Positions 56,786 through 64,000 of a stretch of 64,000 bases of DNA are shown piece by piece. Positions within the stretch are counted from its first letter, which is position 1, and the number at the start of each line of letters is the position of its first letter. The notes under the pieces are model-generated. The model did no database searches. It was not told where the DNA came from and was given only the letters and a program-made list of their open reading frames with translations. The DNA lies in the NCBI GenBank assembly GCA_963811265.1, contig CAWEQS010000024.1, positions 65,249 to 129,248 of the forward strand, written 5' to 3'. Source of the DNA: JAOUJD01 sp963811265. Its GTDB lineage: Bacteria > Pseudomonadota > Gammaproteobacteria > Burkholderiales > Burkholderiaceae_F. The translations under genes were made by a program, and so were the position numbers.

Positions 56786-57755
56786 TCAAGTACTCCTTGC
56801 GCAATGCGGTGATGACCAGTTGCCGCGCCATCGTGTACGGGTCGCTCGCGCGGTCGGCGAGCGCGGACGCGAGGTCCGGCCGGACGTGCTCGCTCGCACG
56901 GTGGAACCGTTCGAGCAGGACGGTCTCGGCCGTCTTCTGCAGGCGGAAGTCGGCGACGCGGCGGCGCCGGAGGCGGCCCAGCTCGCTCGACTGCGACAGT
57001 TGCCAGTGCCGCGCGATCGCGTCGATCAGGTCCGCCACGCCTTCGCCGGTGAAGGCGCTGACGCCGATCACGGGGACCTTCCAGGCAGTCTTCGGATGGG
57101 TGAGGGCGCCGAGCGTCAGCATCTGCTTGAGGTCGGTCAGCGTGCGGTTGGCGTCGTCACGGTCGCACTTCGAGACCACGTGGATGTCGGCGATCTCGAG
57201 CACGCCCGCCTTGATGGCCTGGATCTCGTCGCCGAGGCCCGGCGCGGACACGACGACGGTGGTGTCCGACGCCTTGGCGATCTCGACTTCGTCCTGGCCG
57301 ACGCCGACCGTCTCGATGATGATCGTGCCGTAGCCCGCCACGTCGAGGATGTCGCAGGCGTCGAGCGCCGCGCGCGCCATGCCGCCGGTGGCGCCGCGCG
57401 TGGCCATGCTGCGGATGAAGATGCCGGGATCGTTGGCCAGTTCGGTCATCCGGATGCGGTCGCCGAGGATCGCGCCGCCCGAGTACGGGCTCGAGGGATC
57501 GACCGCGACGATGCCGACGCGGTCACCGCGGTCGCGCATCAGGCGCGCCAGCCTGCCCACCAGCGTCGACTTGCCGCTGCCCGGCACGCCGGTGATGCCG
57601 ATGATGTGCGACCGGCCGGCGCGGTGATAGACCTGCGCCAGCGCATCGCGCGCTTCGTCGGTGCCGCTCTCGGCGCGCGAGATCAGGCGGCCGGCCGCCC
57701 GCGTGTCGCCGTCGGCGAGGCGCGCGAGCAGTTCGAGGGAGGGGACGTACGCCAT
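56772..57755 (-). CDS. meaH: MeaB/MeaH-type G-protein chaperone of the B12 mutase
   Basis: A 327-residue SIMIBI GTPase that guards and reloads the cobalamin mutase. P-loop GITGVPGSGKSTLVGRLA (about residues 59-76), switch region VDPSSPYSGGAILGDRIRM, IIETVGVGQDEVEIA, and guanine-specificity motif VVSKCD (in place of NKxD). It is called the Hcm partner (MeaH) because it lies between the ligase gene and the mutase gene. Its ATG overlaps the ligase stop by one base and its end overlaps hcmA by 14. Confidence 0.92.
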   Translation of the reverse strand: MAYVPSLELLARLADGDTRAAGRLISRAESGTDEARDALAQVYHRAGRSHIIGITGVPGSGKSTLVGRLARLMRDRGDRVGIVAVDPSSPYSGGAILGDRIRMTELANDPGIFIRSMATRGATGGMARAALDACDILDVAGYGTIIIETVGVGQDEVEIAKASDTTVVVSAPGLGDEIQAIKAGVLEIADIHVVSKCDRDDANRTLTDLKQMLTLGALTHPKTAWKVPVIGVSAFTGEGVADLIDAIARHWQLSQSSELGRLRRRRVADFRLQKTAETVLLERFHRASEHVRPDLASALADRASDPYTMARQLVITALRKEYLNELA

Positions 57756-59197
57756 CACCGTGCCCCGCGCGCGAGCTGGTCGTTCAGTTCGCGGAACACC
57801 TCGCGGTCGTCGATCACGCTGCGCGCCTTGAAGTCGGTGCGCGTGATGGAGTGGGGCGCGACGACCTCGACCCTGGTGCGGATGCCGAGCACGGTCTGCA
57901 GCTTGCGCGCGACTTCGGCACGGAAGGCTTCGACGGAGTCGCCGCCGGCGCGGTGCGTCGGCTCGTCCGCCTCGACCCGCAGCAGCAGCTCGTCCATCGC
58001 CGCATCGCGGGTGATCACGATCCGGTGCTCGCCGCCGTAGCGCTTGAGCTGGTTCAGCGCGGCGTCGATCTCGCTCGGGTAGATGTTCTCGCCGCGGATC
58101 GTGAACATGTCGTCGATGCGGCCGAAGATGCCCTGTGGCAGGCGCGGGTAGGTGCGGCCGCAGGGGTTCGGCTCGTCGACCCACAGCGTGAGATCGCCCG
58201 ACAGCAGGCGGATCATCGGCTGGCTGGTGCGCTCGAGGTGCGTGTAGACCGGCGTGCCGCGCTGCCCGTACGGCACGCGCTGCATGGTGGCCGGGTCGCA
58301 CACCTCGGTGTAGACGACGTCCTGCCAGCACAGCATGCCCTGGTGCGACTCGCGGCTGCCTGCCACGTTCATCCAGGGGCTCATCTCGGCCATCGATCCG
58401 CAGTCGAAGACACGCGCGCCGTAGGCCTCCTCGATGCGGTCCTTGACGCCCGGCACCGAGGCGCCTGGTTCGCCCGAGAAGAAGAGGTAGCTGAGCCCGA
58501 AGTCGCGCGGGTCGAGCTTCTCCTGGCGCGCGACCTCGACCAGGTGGATCGCGTAGCTCGGCGTGCCGTAGAAGCCCTTGGGCTTCATCATGTGCAGCCA
58601 CTGAACGAGGCGCGCGCTCATGCCCGGCGCACCGGCGCCGAACGGGAACGCCTTGGCGCCGAGGCGCTCGGCGCCGATGAGCGCGCCCCAGCTGCCCATG
58701 TAGAGGCTGAACACCGCGGCGATGCAGATCAGGTCGCCAGGTCGCATCCCCATCGCCCACATGATGCGGGCGTGGGCGTTGGCGATCGTGCGCCAGTCGT
58801 TGCGCCCGACCGAAAAGACGGTCGGCCGGCCGGTCGTTCCGCTCGTGCCGTGCACGTGGAAGACTTCGCTCTCCGGGATGCACAGGTAGTCGCCGAACGG
58901 CGGATTCGCGGCCTGCGATTCGCGCAGGTCCTTCTTGGTGACGACCGGCACGCGCGACTCGAAGTCCTCGAGCGACTTAAGCTGGCCTGGATGGAAGCCA
59001 GCCGCGTCCCACTTGCGGCGATAGAAGGGCGCGTGTTCGTACGCGTACCTGCACACCTGCTGCAGGCGCTCGAGGATTGCGCGCTCGCGGTCCCCGGCCG
59101 GCATGGTTTCGCGCACCGGAAACCAGTAGCGGCTGTCCGGGGGCGGGAAGTAGCTCTCGTCGTACGTGGCCGGATACGACCACTGTTCCATCTGCAT
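57755..59197 (-). CDS. hcl: AMP-forming acyl-CoA ligase, PaaK-like (probable 2-hydroxyisobutyryl-CoA ligase)
   Basis: A 480-residue adenylate-forming ligase of the phenylacetate-CoA ligase family. The nucleotide motif HGTSGTTGRPTVFSVGRNDW lies near residues 115-134. It has FYGTPSYAIHLVEVA, the acyl-pocket/AMP region FDCGSMAEMSPWMN, and the hinge GRIDDMFTIRGENIYPSEID. The catalytic Lys is in TRTDFKARSVID close to the C-terminus. It would activate the free acid for the mutase. In Aquincola the mutase cluster contains such a ligase (Hcl), which supports 2-hydroxyisobutyrate as substrate here. By sequence alone phenylacetate-like acids cannot be excluded. Confidence 0.85.
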   Translation of the reverse strand: MQMEQWSYPATYDESYFPPPDSRYWFPVRETMPAGDRERAILERLQQVCRYAYEHAPFYRRKWDAAGFHPGQLKSLEDFESRVPVVTKKDLRESQAANPPFGDYLCIPESEVFHVHGTSGTTGRPTVFSVGRNDWRTIANAHARIMWAMGMRPGDLICIAAVFSLYMGSWGALIGAERLGAKAFPFGAGAPGMSARLVQWLHMMKPKGFYGTPSYAIHLVEVARQEKLDPRDFGLSYLFFSGEPGASVPGVKDRIEEAYGARVFDCGSMAEMSPWMNVAGSRESHQGMLCWQDVVYTEVCDPATMQRVPYGQRGTPVYTHLERTSQPMIRLLSGDLTLWVDEPNPCGRTYPRLPQGIFGRIDDMFTIRGENIYPSEIDAALNQLKRYGGEHRIVITRDAAMDELLLRVEADEPTHRAGGDSVEAFRAEVARKLQTVLGIRTRVEVVAPHSITRTDFKARSVIDDREVFRELNDQLARGAR

Positions 59198-59246
59198 GTG
59201 TTTCCCTTCGGGAGGGCACGCGCGCCCCGCGCGAGCCGCGCCGCGT

Positions 59247-59654
59247 TCAGCGCGGTCCGCGTTCGGCGACCAGTCGCGTGAGCGTCTCGACGATCCGTTG
59301 CGGCGGCGTGTCCTGCAGCAGGACCTCGCGCACCCCCATCTTCTTGATCGCAGCGACGTCTTCGGCGGGCATCACGCCCCCCGCGATGACGATGATGTCG
59401 TTGGCGCCGCGATCCTCGAGCAGCTTGAAGAGCTTCGGAAACACGGTGAGCTGCACACCGGACAGCAGGCTGACCCCGAGGACGTCGACGTCCTCCTGGA
59501 TCGCGGTGTTGACGACTTCTTCCGGCGTGCGATGCAGGCCGGAGTAGACGACGTCCATGCCCGCGTCGCGCAGCGTGCGGGCAACGACCTTGACGCCGCG
59601 GTCGTGCCCGTCGAGGCCGACCTTGGCGAGCAGAACGCGAATGGGGGAGCTCAT
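59247..59654 (-). CDS. hcmB: 2-Hydroxyisobutyryl-CoA mutase, small B12-binding subunit
   Basis: A 135-residue cobalamin-binding subunit: VLLAKVGLDGHDRGVKVVAR carries the DxHxxG motif whose His replaces dimethylbenzimidazole as lower cobalt ligand. SLLSGVQLTVFPKLFKLL and IIVIAGGVMPAEDVAAI complete the B12 fold. Length equals the separate small subunits of HCM and ICM. ATG 59654; first gene of the operon, divergent from gntR, with a TTGACA promoter element and candidate operator upstream. Confidence 0.92.
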   Translation of the reverse strand: MSSPIRVLLAKVGLDGHDRGVKVVARTLRDAGMDVVYSGLHRTPEEVVNTAIQEDVDVLGVSLLSGVQLTVFPKLFKLLEDRGANDIIVIAGGVMPAEDVAAIKKMGVREVLLQDTPPQRIVETLTRLVAERGPR

Positions 59655-59689
59655 GACGATGTCCGTGGGATTGGAGGAATACTGAATAC

Positions 59690-59734
59690 CGTATACGATC
59701 GCCGCAGTTTCGGGGACGTCACGCGGGCTGTCAA
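59690..59734 (-). promoter_or_regulatory. Candidate promoter and GntR operator of the mutase operon
   Basis: On the minus strand a consensus -35 TTGACA (59734-59729) is followed at 17 bases by a weak -10 GAAACT (59711-59706). Just past the expected start lies CGTATACG (59697-59690), an 8-bp perfect palindrome flanked by AATAC repeats. GTATAC-core palindromes are common FadR/FCD-type GntR sites. Repression by the divergent gntR product, relieved by a ligand of the pathway, is inferred. Confidence 0.45.
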
Positions 59735-59769
59735 CACGCTGTGCGTCCCGCGAATCTGCCGGAGCGCCG

Positions 59770-60441
59770 ATGAAGTCGCTGAAGCCGCAAAAGACGCTGG
59801 TCGAGCAGGTGTACGAACGCATCCTCGACGCCATCTGCGAGGGCGTGCTGCGCGCGGGCCAGCGGATCACGCAGGACGAGCTCGCGGCCCGGCTCCAGGT
59901 GTCGCGGCAGCCGGTGATGAGCGCGCTCGGCCTGCTGCGCCAGCAGGGCTTCCTGATCGAACACGGACGGCGCGGACTGCAGGTCGCGCCCGCCGATCGC
60001 CGGCACTTCGACGCGATCTACGAGTTCCGTTCCGCCCTCGAACCGTGGGCGGCGGCGCTCGCGGCGGACCGCGCCACACCGCAGCAGATCGCGCGCGGGC
60101 GCGCGCTGGTCGCGCAGGGCAAGCGCGTGGCGGCGGCCGGCGACGCCCACGCGACGCTGCAGGCGGACATCGACTTCCACAATTTCATCTACGAGGCGAG
60201 CGGCAATCCGCTGGTGCTCGAATCGATGCAGCTGCACTGGCAGCACCTGCGCCGGTCGATGGGCGAAGTGCTGCAGCGGCCGCGCTTCACCGAAAAGGTG
60301 TGGCGCGAGCACGCCGCGATCCTCGACGCGATCGCCGCAGGAGACCGCAAGGCGGCGTCGCGCCTGATCGCCGAGCACGTGCGCGAGGCAAGCGAGCGTG
60401 TCGGAGCGGAACTGGAAGCGGCCGAGCGCAAGGTGGCATGA
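59770..60441 (+). CDS. GntR-family transcriptional regulator (FCD/FadR subfamily)
   Basis: A 223-residue regulator. N-terminal winged helix: LVEQVYERILDAICEGVLRAGQ, TQDELAARLQVSRQPVMSAL, RRGLQVAPA. C-terminal all-helical FCD ligand domain with the metal-ligand residues (DIDFHNFIYEASGN; VWREHAAILDAIAAGD; ASRLIAEHV). FCD domains bind small organic acids, so a hydroxy acid or acyl-CoA of the mutase pathway is a sensible effector. Divergent from hcmB across a 115-base gap. Its stop overlaps a degenerate repeat. Confidence 0.92.
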   Translation: MKSLKPQKTLVEQVYERILDAICEGVLRAGQRITQDELAARLQVSRQPVMSALGLLRQQGFLIEHGRRGLQVAPADRRHFDAIYEFRSALEPWAAALAADRATPQQIARGRALVAQGKRVAAAGDAHATLQADIDFHNFIYEASGNPLVLESMQLHWQHLRRSMGEVLQRPRFTEKVWREHAAILDAIAAGDRKAASRLIAEHVREASERVGAELEAAERKVA

Positions 60442-60497
60442 GCGCGCGCGGCCGCTCCGAAGCGCTCATCCCGAGCGCGTAGCGCGAGGGTAGTTCA
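60438..60497 (+). repeat. Degenerate copy of the intra-operon repeat (after gntR)
   Basis: The ATGA overlap with the gntR stop is followed by AGCGCGCGCGGCCGCTCCGA, resembling the start of the elements at 20855 and 44682, then GAGCGCGTAGCGCGAG. The micro-ORF is shortened to 14 residues. The central CCCCCTTGGGGG palindrome is lost. Confidence 0.45.
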
Positions 60498-60548
60498 GTG
60501 AAAGCCTTCTTCGCGTTCGCCCGGCGACGGCCTTTCTACAATCCGCGA

Positions 60549-61338
60549 ATGAGTCCTCGAGAACTGCGAAGCGGCGCGCTCGCGGCGCTGCGCGTCGCCG
60601 ATCCGGCCGCCAAGGTGCGCGCGGTGCACGCGCTCGCGATGTCCGCGCCGCCGTCCGGATCCTGCGCTCGATCTCGAGACGCCGGCGGACATTCCCGGTC
60701 GGCCGACGCGACCAGCTCTCGTCCGACCCGCCGAACTCGCGCGGCGCCCGGCGGGAACGCCCGCCGGGCGCGCGGCGCTGCTGCACGCCATCGCCCACAT
60801 CGAATTCAACGCCATCAACCTCGCGCTGGACGCGGTCTGGCGCTTCGGCGGAATGCCCGAGGCGTACTACCTCGACTGGTTGCGCGTGGCCGACGAGGAA
60901 GCCACGCACTTCAGCCTCCTGTGCGAGCGGCTTGCCTCGCTCGGTGCGACGTACGGCGACTTTCCCGCGCACGACGGACTGTGGGAAATGGCGGAAAGGA
61001 CCGCCGCCGACGTCCTTGCCCGGATGGCGCTGGTGCCGCGGACACTGGAAGCGCGGGGCCTGGATGCCTCCCCGGCGATCCGCTCGAAGCTCGCCGCGGC
61101 CGGCGACAATGCGTCGGCGCAGGTCATCGACGTGATCCTGCGTGACGAGATCGGGCACGTGGCGATCGGGAACCGGTGGTTCCGCTTCCTGTGCACGCTC
61201 CGCGGCCTCGACGTCCGGCAGGCGTACGCCGACTTGTCGGCGATTCATCGGGCGCCCCGACTGCGCGGCCCGTTCAACCTCCCGGCGCGCCGCGCGGCCG
61301 GGTTCGACGAGGACGAAATCCGCGCGCTCGAGCGCTGA
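60549..61338 (+). CDS. DUF455 ferritin-like protein, frameshifted
   Basis: A 262-residue protein after removing one inserted base near 60655 (TCCGG to TCGG), which joins ALAMSAPP to DPALDLETPADIPGR and PALVRPAELARR. Four-helix ferritin-like core with paired diiron-type ligands: AHIEFNAINLALDAVWRF, ADEEATHFSLLCERL (ExxH) and ILRDEIGHVAIGNRWF (ExxH). DUF455 proteins resemble the MiaE-like / ferritin-like group but have no settled function. As sequenced, the downstream frame opens at 60853 without the N-terminus. Confidence 0.82.
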
Positions 61339-61465
61339 TTCCCCCTGTTGTCAGGACGTTTCCGCGGGCAACCTCCTGGATGACCCGAACGGCGCGATCG
61401 CCCTCACGGGGGATCGTTTCTCCTGCGTCCGCTGGCTAGAGTCCGATGACCCTGCCGGAGGATCC

Positions 61466-61838
61466 ATGGACTGGTCGACGCTGTTCAGCACACCCATCGG
61501 GGAACTGCTCGGGCGCAGGAACGAGCGGCAGCGGGACCGCGAGGCCGCCCGGCCGGCGATCGGCGCAACGCTGTGCTGCGCGGGTCTCCGCATGACGGTC
61601 CAGGCCGGCATGAGCGACGACCTCTGGCAGTGGCTCGTCCAGGCTCGGCTGGCGCGAGTTGCAGCCGGGCGAGAACCGGCTTCGTTTCAGGCCGCTTCCA
61701 ACGTCCCTGGTCACACGGCTGTTCGACGGGCCGGCCGACGACCGGGACCGGGTGCTGCTGGCGGCCATCCGTCACTCCGGCCATGGCGGGACCACGCGGG
61801 TCGTCTTCCCGGAACGCGCGCCCTCCCGCGTGACCTAG
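61466..61838 (+). CDS. Small uncharacterised protein, paralog of the next gene, frameshifted
   Basis: Repaired length 123 residues. Starts MDWSTLFSTPIGELLGRRNE with GGAGG ahead of the ATG. The core RMTVQAGMSDDLWQWLVQ matches RMIVQAGMTDSLWIWLAQ of the gene at 61969. One extra base near 61643 interrupts the frame right after that core; removal gives LGWRELQPGENRLRF ... VTRLFDGPADDRDRVLLAAI, again parallel to the neighbour, ending at TAG 61836-61838. No domain, signal peptide or membrane segment recognised. A tandem duplication is clear; function unknown. Confidence 0.65.
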
Positions 61839-61968
61839 GGCCCGCCAAGGCCTGGCCCGCAGGGTGATCCAGGCGATAACAGGCCCTAGTTTCGTCGGGG
61901 CCAATTCCGGATTGCCGTCCGGCGATTCGGCCGCTACAGTGGCCGGACTGCGGAAGGAGCAGTCGGCC

Positions 61969-62328
61969 TTGATCAACGAATTGCGAAGTCTGGCCCGGAC
62001 CTTGTTCCGGATCCGGCGCCCGCGCGCCGTGCCGCCGGCACGTACCAAGCCCGGGGTGGGCGCGCGCGTCACGCACGGTGAGTACCGCATGATCGTGCAG
62101 GCCGGCATGACCGACTCGCTGTGGATATGGCTGGCGCAGCAGGGCTGGCGCGAAGTGACCTACCGCCCCGATCGCCGTCGCTATCTCGATATTCCGCACG
62201 CCTTCGTCACCGAACTGATCGACGCCGGTCCCGACGACCGCCCGCAGATCCTCGAGGCGGCCAAGGCCGAGGCGAGCTACCGCCCGCAGACACGCGGGCG
62301 CCGCCCCACCACCATTTCGCGTGAGTGA
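61969..62328 (+). CDS. Small uncharacterised protein, paralog of the preceding gene
   Basis: A 119-residue basic protein. TTG 61969 is preferred over the upstream in-frame GTG 61864 because GGAAGGAGC lies about 10 bases ahead and the resulting N-terminus (INELRSLARTLFRIRRPRA) parallels that of the neighbouring paralog. Conserved core RMIVQAGMTDSLWIWLAQQG WREV, then YLDIPHAFVTELIDAGPDDR (shared with the paralog). The Arg-rich C-terminus YRPQTRGRRPTTISRE is unique to this copy. Overlaps the maoC start by eight bases. No family recognised. Confidence 0.7.
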   Translation: MINELRSLARTLFRIRRPRAVPPARTKPGVGARVTHGEYRMIVQAGMTDSLWIWLAQQGWREVTYRPDRRRYLDIPHAFVTELIDAGPDDRPQILEAAKAEASYRPQTRGRRPTTISRE

Positions 62329-62794
62329 CCGCTTGATCGTGCCGCGGCCGCGTGCGCCCTACGCGGGTCGCCGGTTCTCGCAGTTCGCGGTGGGGGATGC
62401 CTTCGGCGACGACGTTCAGGTCACGGACCACCACCTCGCCGATGGCGCGCGCCTGATCGGCGACTTCAACCCGCTGCACGTCGACGCCGACTTCGCCGGA
62501 CGCTCGCGCTTCGGCGGATGCATCCTGCACGGGGTCATCACGTCCGCGCTGATGAGCGCCCCGTTCGGCAATCTCGCCGCCGGCACCGCGATCGGCTATC
62601 TCGAGCACGACACGCGCTTCCTCGCGCCGGTGCGCGCCGGCGACACGCTGCGCATCACGTGGACGGTCGTCGCTCTCGCGCCGAAGCCGGCGCGGGGCGG
62701 GGGCATCGTCACGGCCGAGTGCGAAGCGCGCAACCAGCACGGTGTGCTGGTTGCGACCGCGGTCGGCAAGATGATGGTGGGCGAGGGCGCCTAG
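62321..62794 (+). CDS. MaoC-like (R)-hydratase / dehydratase
   Basis: A 157-residue hot-dog-fold protein with the hydratase 2 motif LIGDFNPLHVDADFAGRS (catalytic Asp and His, about residues 46-63) and GGCILHGVITSALMS. The family hydrates 2-enoyl-CoA to (R)-3-hydroxyacyl-CoA or performs related dehydrations. The substrate is unknown. GTG start at 62321 inside the end of the preceding gene. Confidence 0.88.
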   Translation: MSDRLIVPRPRAPYAGRRFSQFAVGDAFGDDVQVTDHHLADGARLIGDFNPLHVDADFAGRSRFGGCILHGVITSALMSAPFGNLAAGTAIGYLEHDTRFLAPVRAGDTLRITWTVVALAPKPARGGGIVTAECEARNQHGVLVATAVGKMMVGEGA

Positions 62795-62825
62795 GACCCG
62801 GCGCCCTCCGCCCAGGCCTCTACGT

Positions 62826-64000
62826 TCAGGCGAACGTCTCGCCCATCAGCGTGGCGAACCACTTGTTCATCTGGCTGTAGCCGTCGGCCGTCGGGCTGGT
62901 CGCTTCCGACGGCGCGGTGCCGACGATCTTGTAGCTGCCGACCTTGTTACTGCGTCGTACTGGTACTGGTAGACCGCGGTCAGCCACGAGGCGGTCGACG
63001 CGGTGATCGGCGAGTAGCACGCCGAATTGACGACCAGGTCGGTGTCGGGCGCGAGGCCGCGGAACGCCCGCAGGATCGCGTCCGCCGCGGTCTTGCCCTC
63101 CTGGTTGCCGATGTGGCCGGCCTTCGGGATCCCGGCGCTGCAGGAGTCGCCGATCACGTGCACGCCCGCGGCCAGGGTCGACTCGAACGTCGCGGCGTTG
63201 ACGCCGGCCCAGCGGGCGCCGGCGCTCACCAGCCCGTTGTCGAGGATCACCTTGCCCGCGCGCTGCGGCGGGATCGCGTTGACGACGTCGCCGACGAAGG
63301 TGCCCATTCCTGCGTATTGACCACGATCCGCGTCTGCGCCTGCATCGATCGATGCCACCGCGGCACTGGGTACGTACTCGACGACGCCCGCGAACTGGCC
63401 CGTTGAAGGCGGTATCGAACGTGTGGCGTTCCGCCTGCACGAAGGGGTTGGCGTCGAGCACGATGACCTTCGACCCGGGCTTGTTGCGCATCAGCCAGTC
63501 GGCGACGACGCAAGCGCGCTCGTACGGGCCGGGTGGGCAGCGGTACGGCGACGCGGGGATCGTCATCACGAAGGTCCCGCCGGCCGGCATCGCGAGGAGC
63601 TGGTTGCGCAGAATCGTCGTTTCCGGGCCGGCCTGCCACGCGTGCACGACCCGGCTGCGCGCGGCGTCGCTCTCGAGGCCCGGCAGGACGTCGAACACGA
63701 CGCCGGGCGCGACGATCAGGCGGTCGTAGGCGAGCGTGCTGCCGTCCGCCAGCGCGACCTTCTTGCTGATCGGGTCGATGCCGACGACGGTCCCCTGCCG
63801 GATGTCGACGCCGTAGTTCTGCTTCACGGTGGCGTAGCTGTACACGAGGCTCGACAGCGTGCGCTGCCCCGTGAGCACCAGGTTGCTGAGGATGTTCGAG
63901 GTGTACGACGGGTTGCGTTCGATCAGCGTCACCTGCACGCCGGAGCCGCCCCACACCTTCAGGTACTTGGCCGCCGCGAGTCCGGCCATGCCGCCGCCGA
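62826..64000 (-). pseudogene. fccB: Flavocytochrome c sulfide dehydrogenase, flavoprotein subunit (partial, several frameshifts)
   Basis: The 5' end lies beyond the window (the frame starts inside the FAD-binding GGGMAGLAAAKYL). Family features: VTLIERNPSYTSNILSNLVL, YDRLIVAPGV, and the hallmark SPYRCPPGPYERACVVADWL with one redox Cys. Later parts appear in other frames: AGVVEYVPSAAVASIDA, then FVGDVVNAIPPQRAGKVILD, GVHVIGDSCSAGIPKAGHIG, and the C-terminus NKVGSYKIVGTAPSEATSP. Breaks lie near 63400 (insertion), between about 63345 and 63305 (a probable pair) and near 62955 (a deletion or two insertions). The enzyme would oxidise sulfide in the periplasm and pass electrons to a cytochrome c subunit not seen here. 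Decay or a poorly sequenced contig end are both possible. Confidence 0.8.

Noticed and set aside
57851..59281. Plus-strand open frame of 476 codons through the ligase gene
   Set aside because: Shadow frame; the minus strand encodes a full adenylate-forming ligase with all motifs.

Overview
The window is a continuous piece of a high-G+C (about two-thirds G+C by eye) betaproteobacterial chromosome, most like Burkholderiales. Pointers are the 14-gene nuoA-N operon entered through secG and tRNA-Leu, the ilvI-ilvH-ilvC / psd-pssA / leuA order, the sigma factor-DUF3619-DUF3106-RDD operon, and pyrG-kdsA-eno-ftsB. No phage, integrase, IS element, CRISPR array or rRNA was seen.

Layout. 1-3800: end of a peptide ABC transporter ATPase, an FFLEELY-motif protein, and on the minus strand an ECF sigma factor operon. 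4095-12786: branched-chain amino acid synthesis (ilvI, ilvH, ilvC; leuA, with a leucine-rich leader peptide and attenuator-like hairpins) around phospholipid synthesis (psd, pssA), ending in a periplasmic binding protein coupled to leuA. 12906-17791: rpsO, pnp, a quinone oxidoreductase, tpiA, secG. 17875-32697: tRNA-Leu(GAG), then nuoA-N. 32730-42872: NUDIX hydrolase, ETF-ubiquinone oxidoreductase, SDR, thioesterase, 3-oxoacid CoA-transferase, CDF metal exporter, and a uspA-antiporter-uspA block. 43009-47550: pyrG, kdsA, DUF1330, eno, ftsB. 47634-53946: accessory stretch with a duplicated HExxH protein, a VIT-family transporter, a SAF-domain oxidoreductase, an M20 hydrolase, a glycine-zipper protein and Hsp33. 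53943-60441: a cobalamin-dependent acyl-CoA mutase operon with a divergent GntR regulator. 60549-64000: a DUF455 ferritin-like protein, two tandem paralogous small genes, a MaoC hydratase and a broken flavocytochrome c sulfide dehydrogenase.

Most interesting points. (1) The mutase operon carries the residues that mark 2-hydroxyisobutyryl-CoA mutase (Ile90, Asp117, Gln208), together with its small subunit, a CoA ligase and a G-protein chaperone. It therefore looks like a route for 2-hydroxyisobutyrate, the tertiary-carbon intermediate of tert-butanol/MTBE breakdown. (2) The next gene downstream encodes two fused gamma-carbonic-anhydrase domains whose active-site residues are lost in complementary fashion, so that only the interface between the two domains could still hold a complete zinc site. 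(3) leuA has a nearly leaderless 29-residue leader peptide with five CTG codons in a run of six. (4) Related short GC-rich repeats sit inside operons and carry micro-ORFs overlapping the stop of the upstream gene. (5) A minus-strand gene holds an ungapped internal duplication in which only one copy keeps HExxH.

Caution: at least seven genes (the DUF3106 gene, the quinone oxidoreductase gene, nuoL, the antiporter gene, the DUF455 gene, a small paralog and the sulfide dehydrogenase gene) are broken by one-base indels, nearly all insertions. That pattern suggests consensus error rather than gene decay, and these genes are described as they would read after repair.
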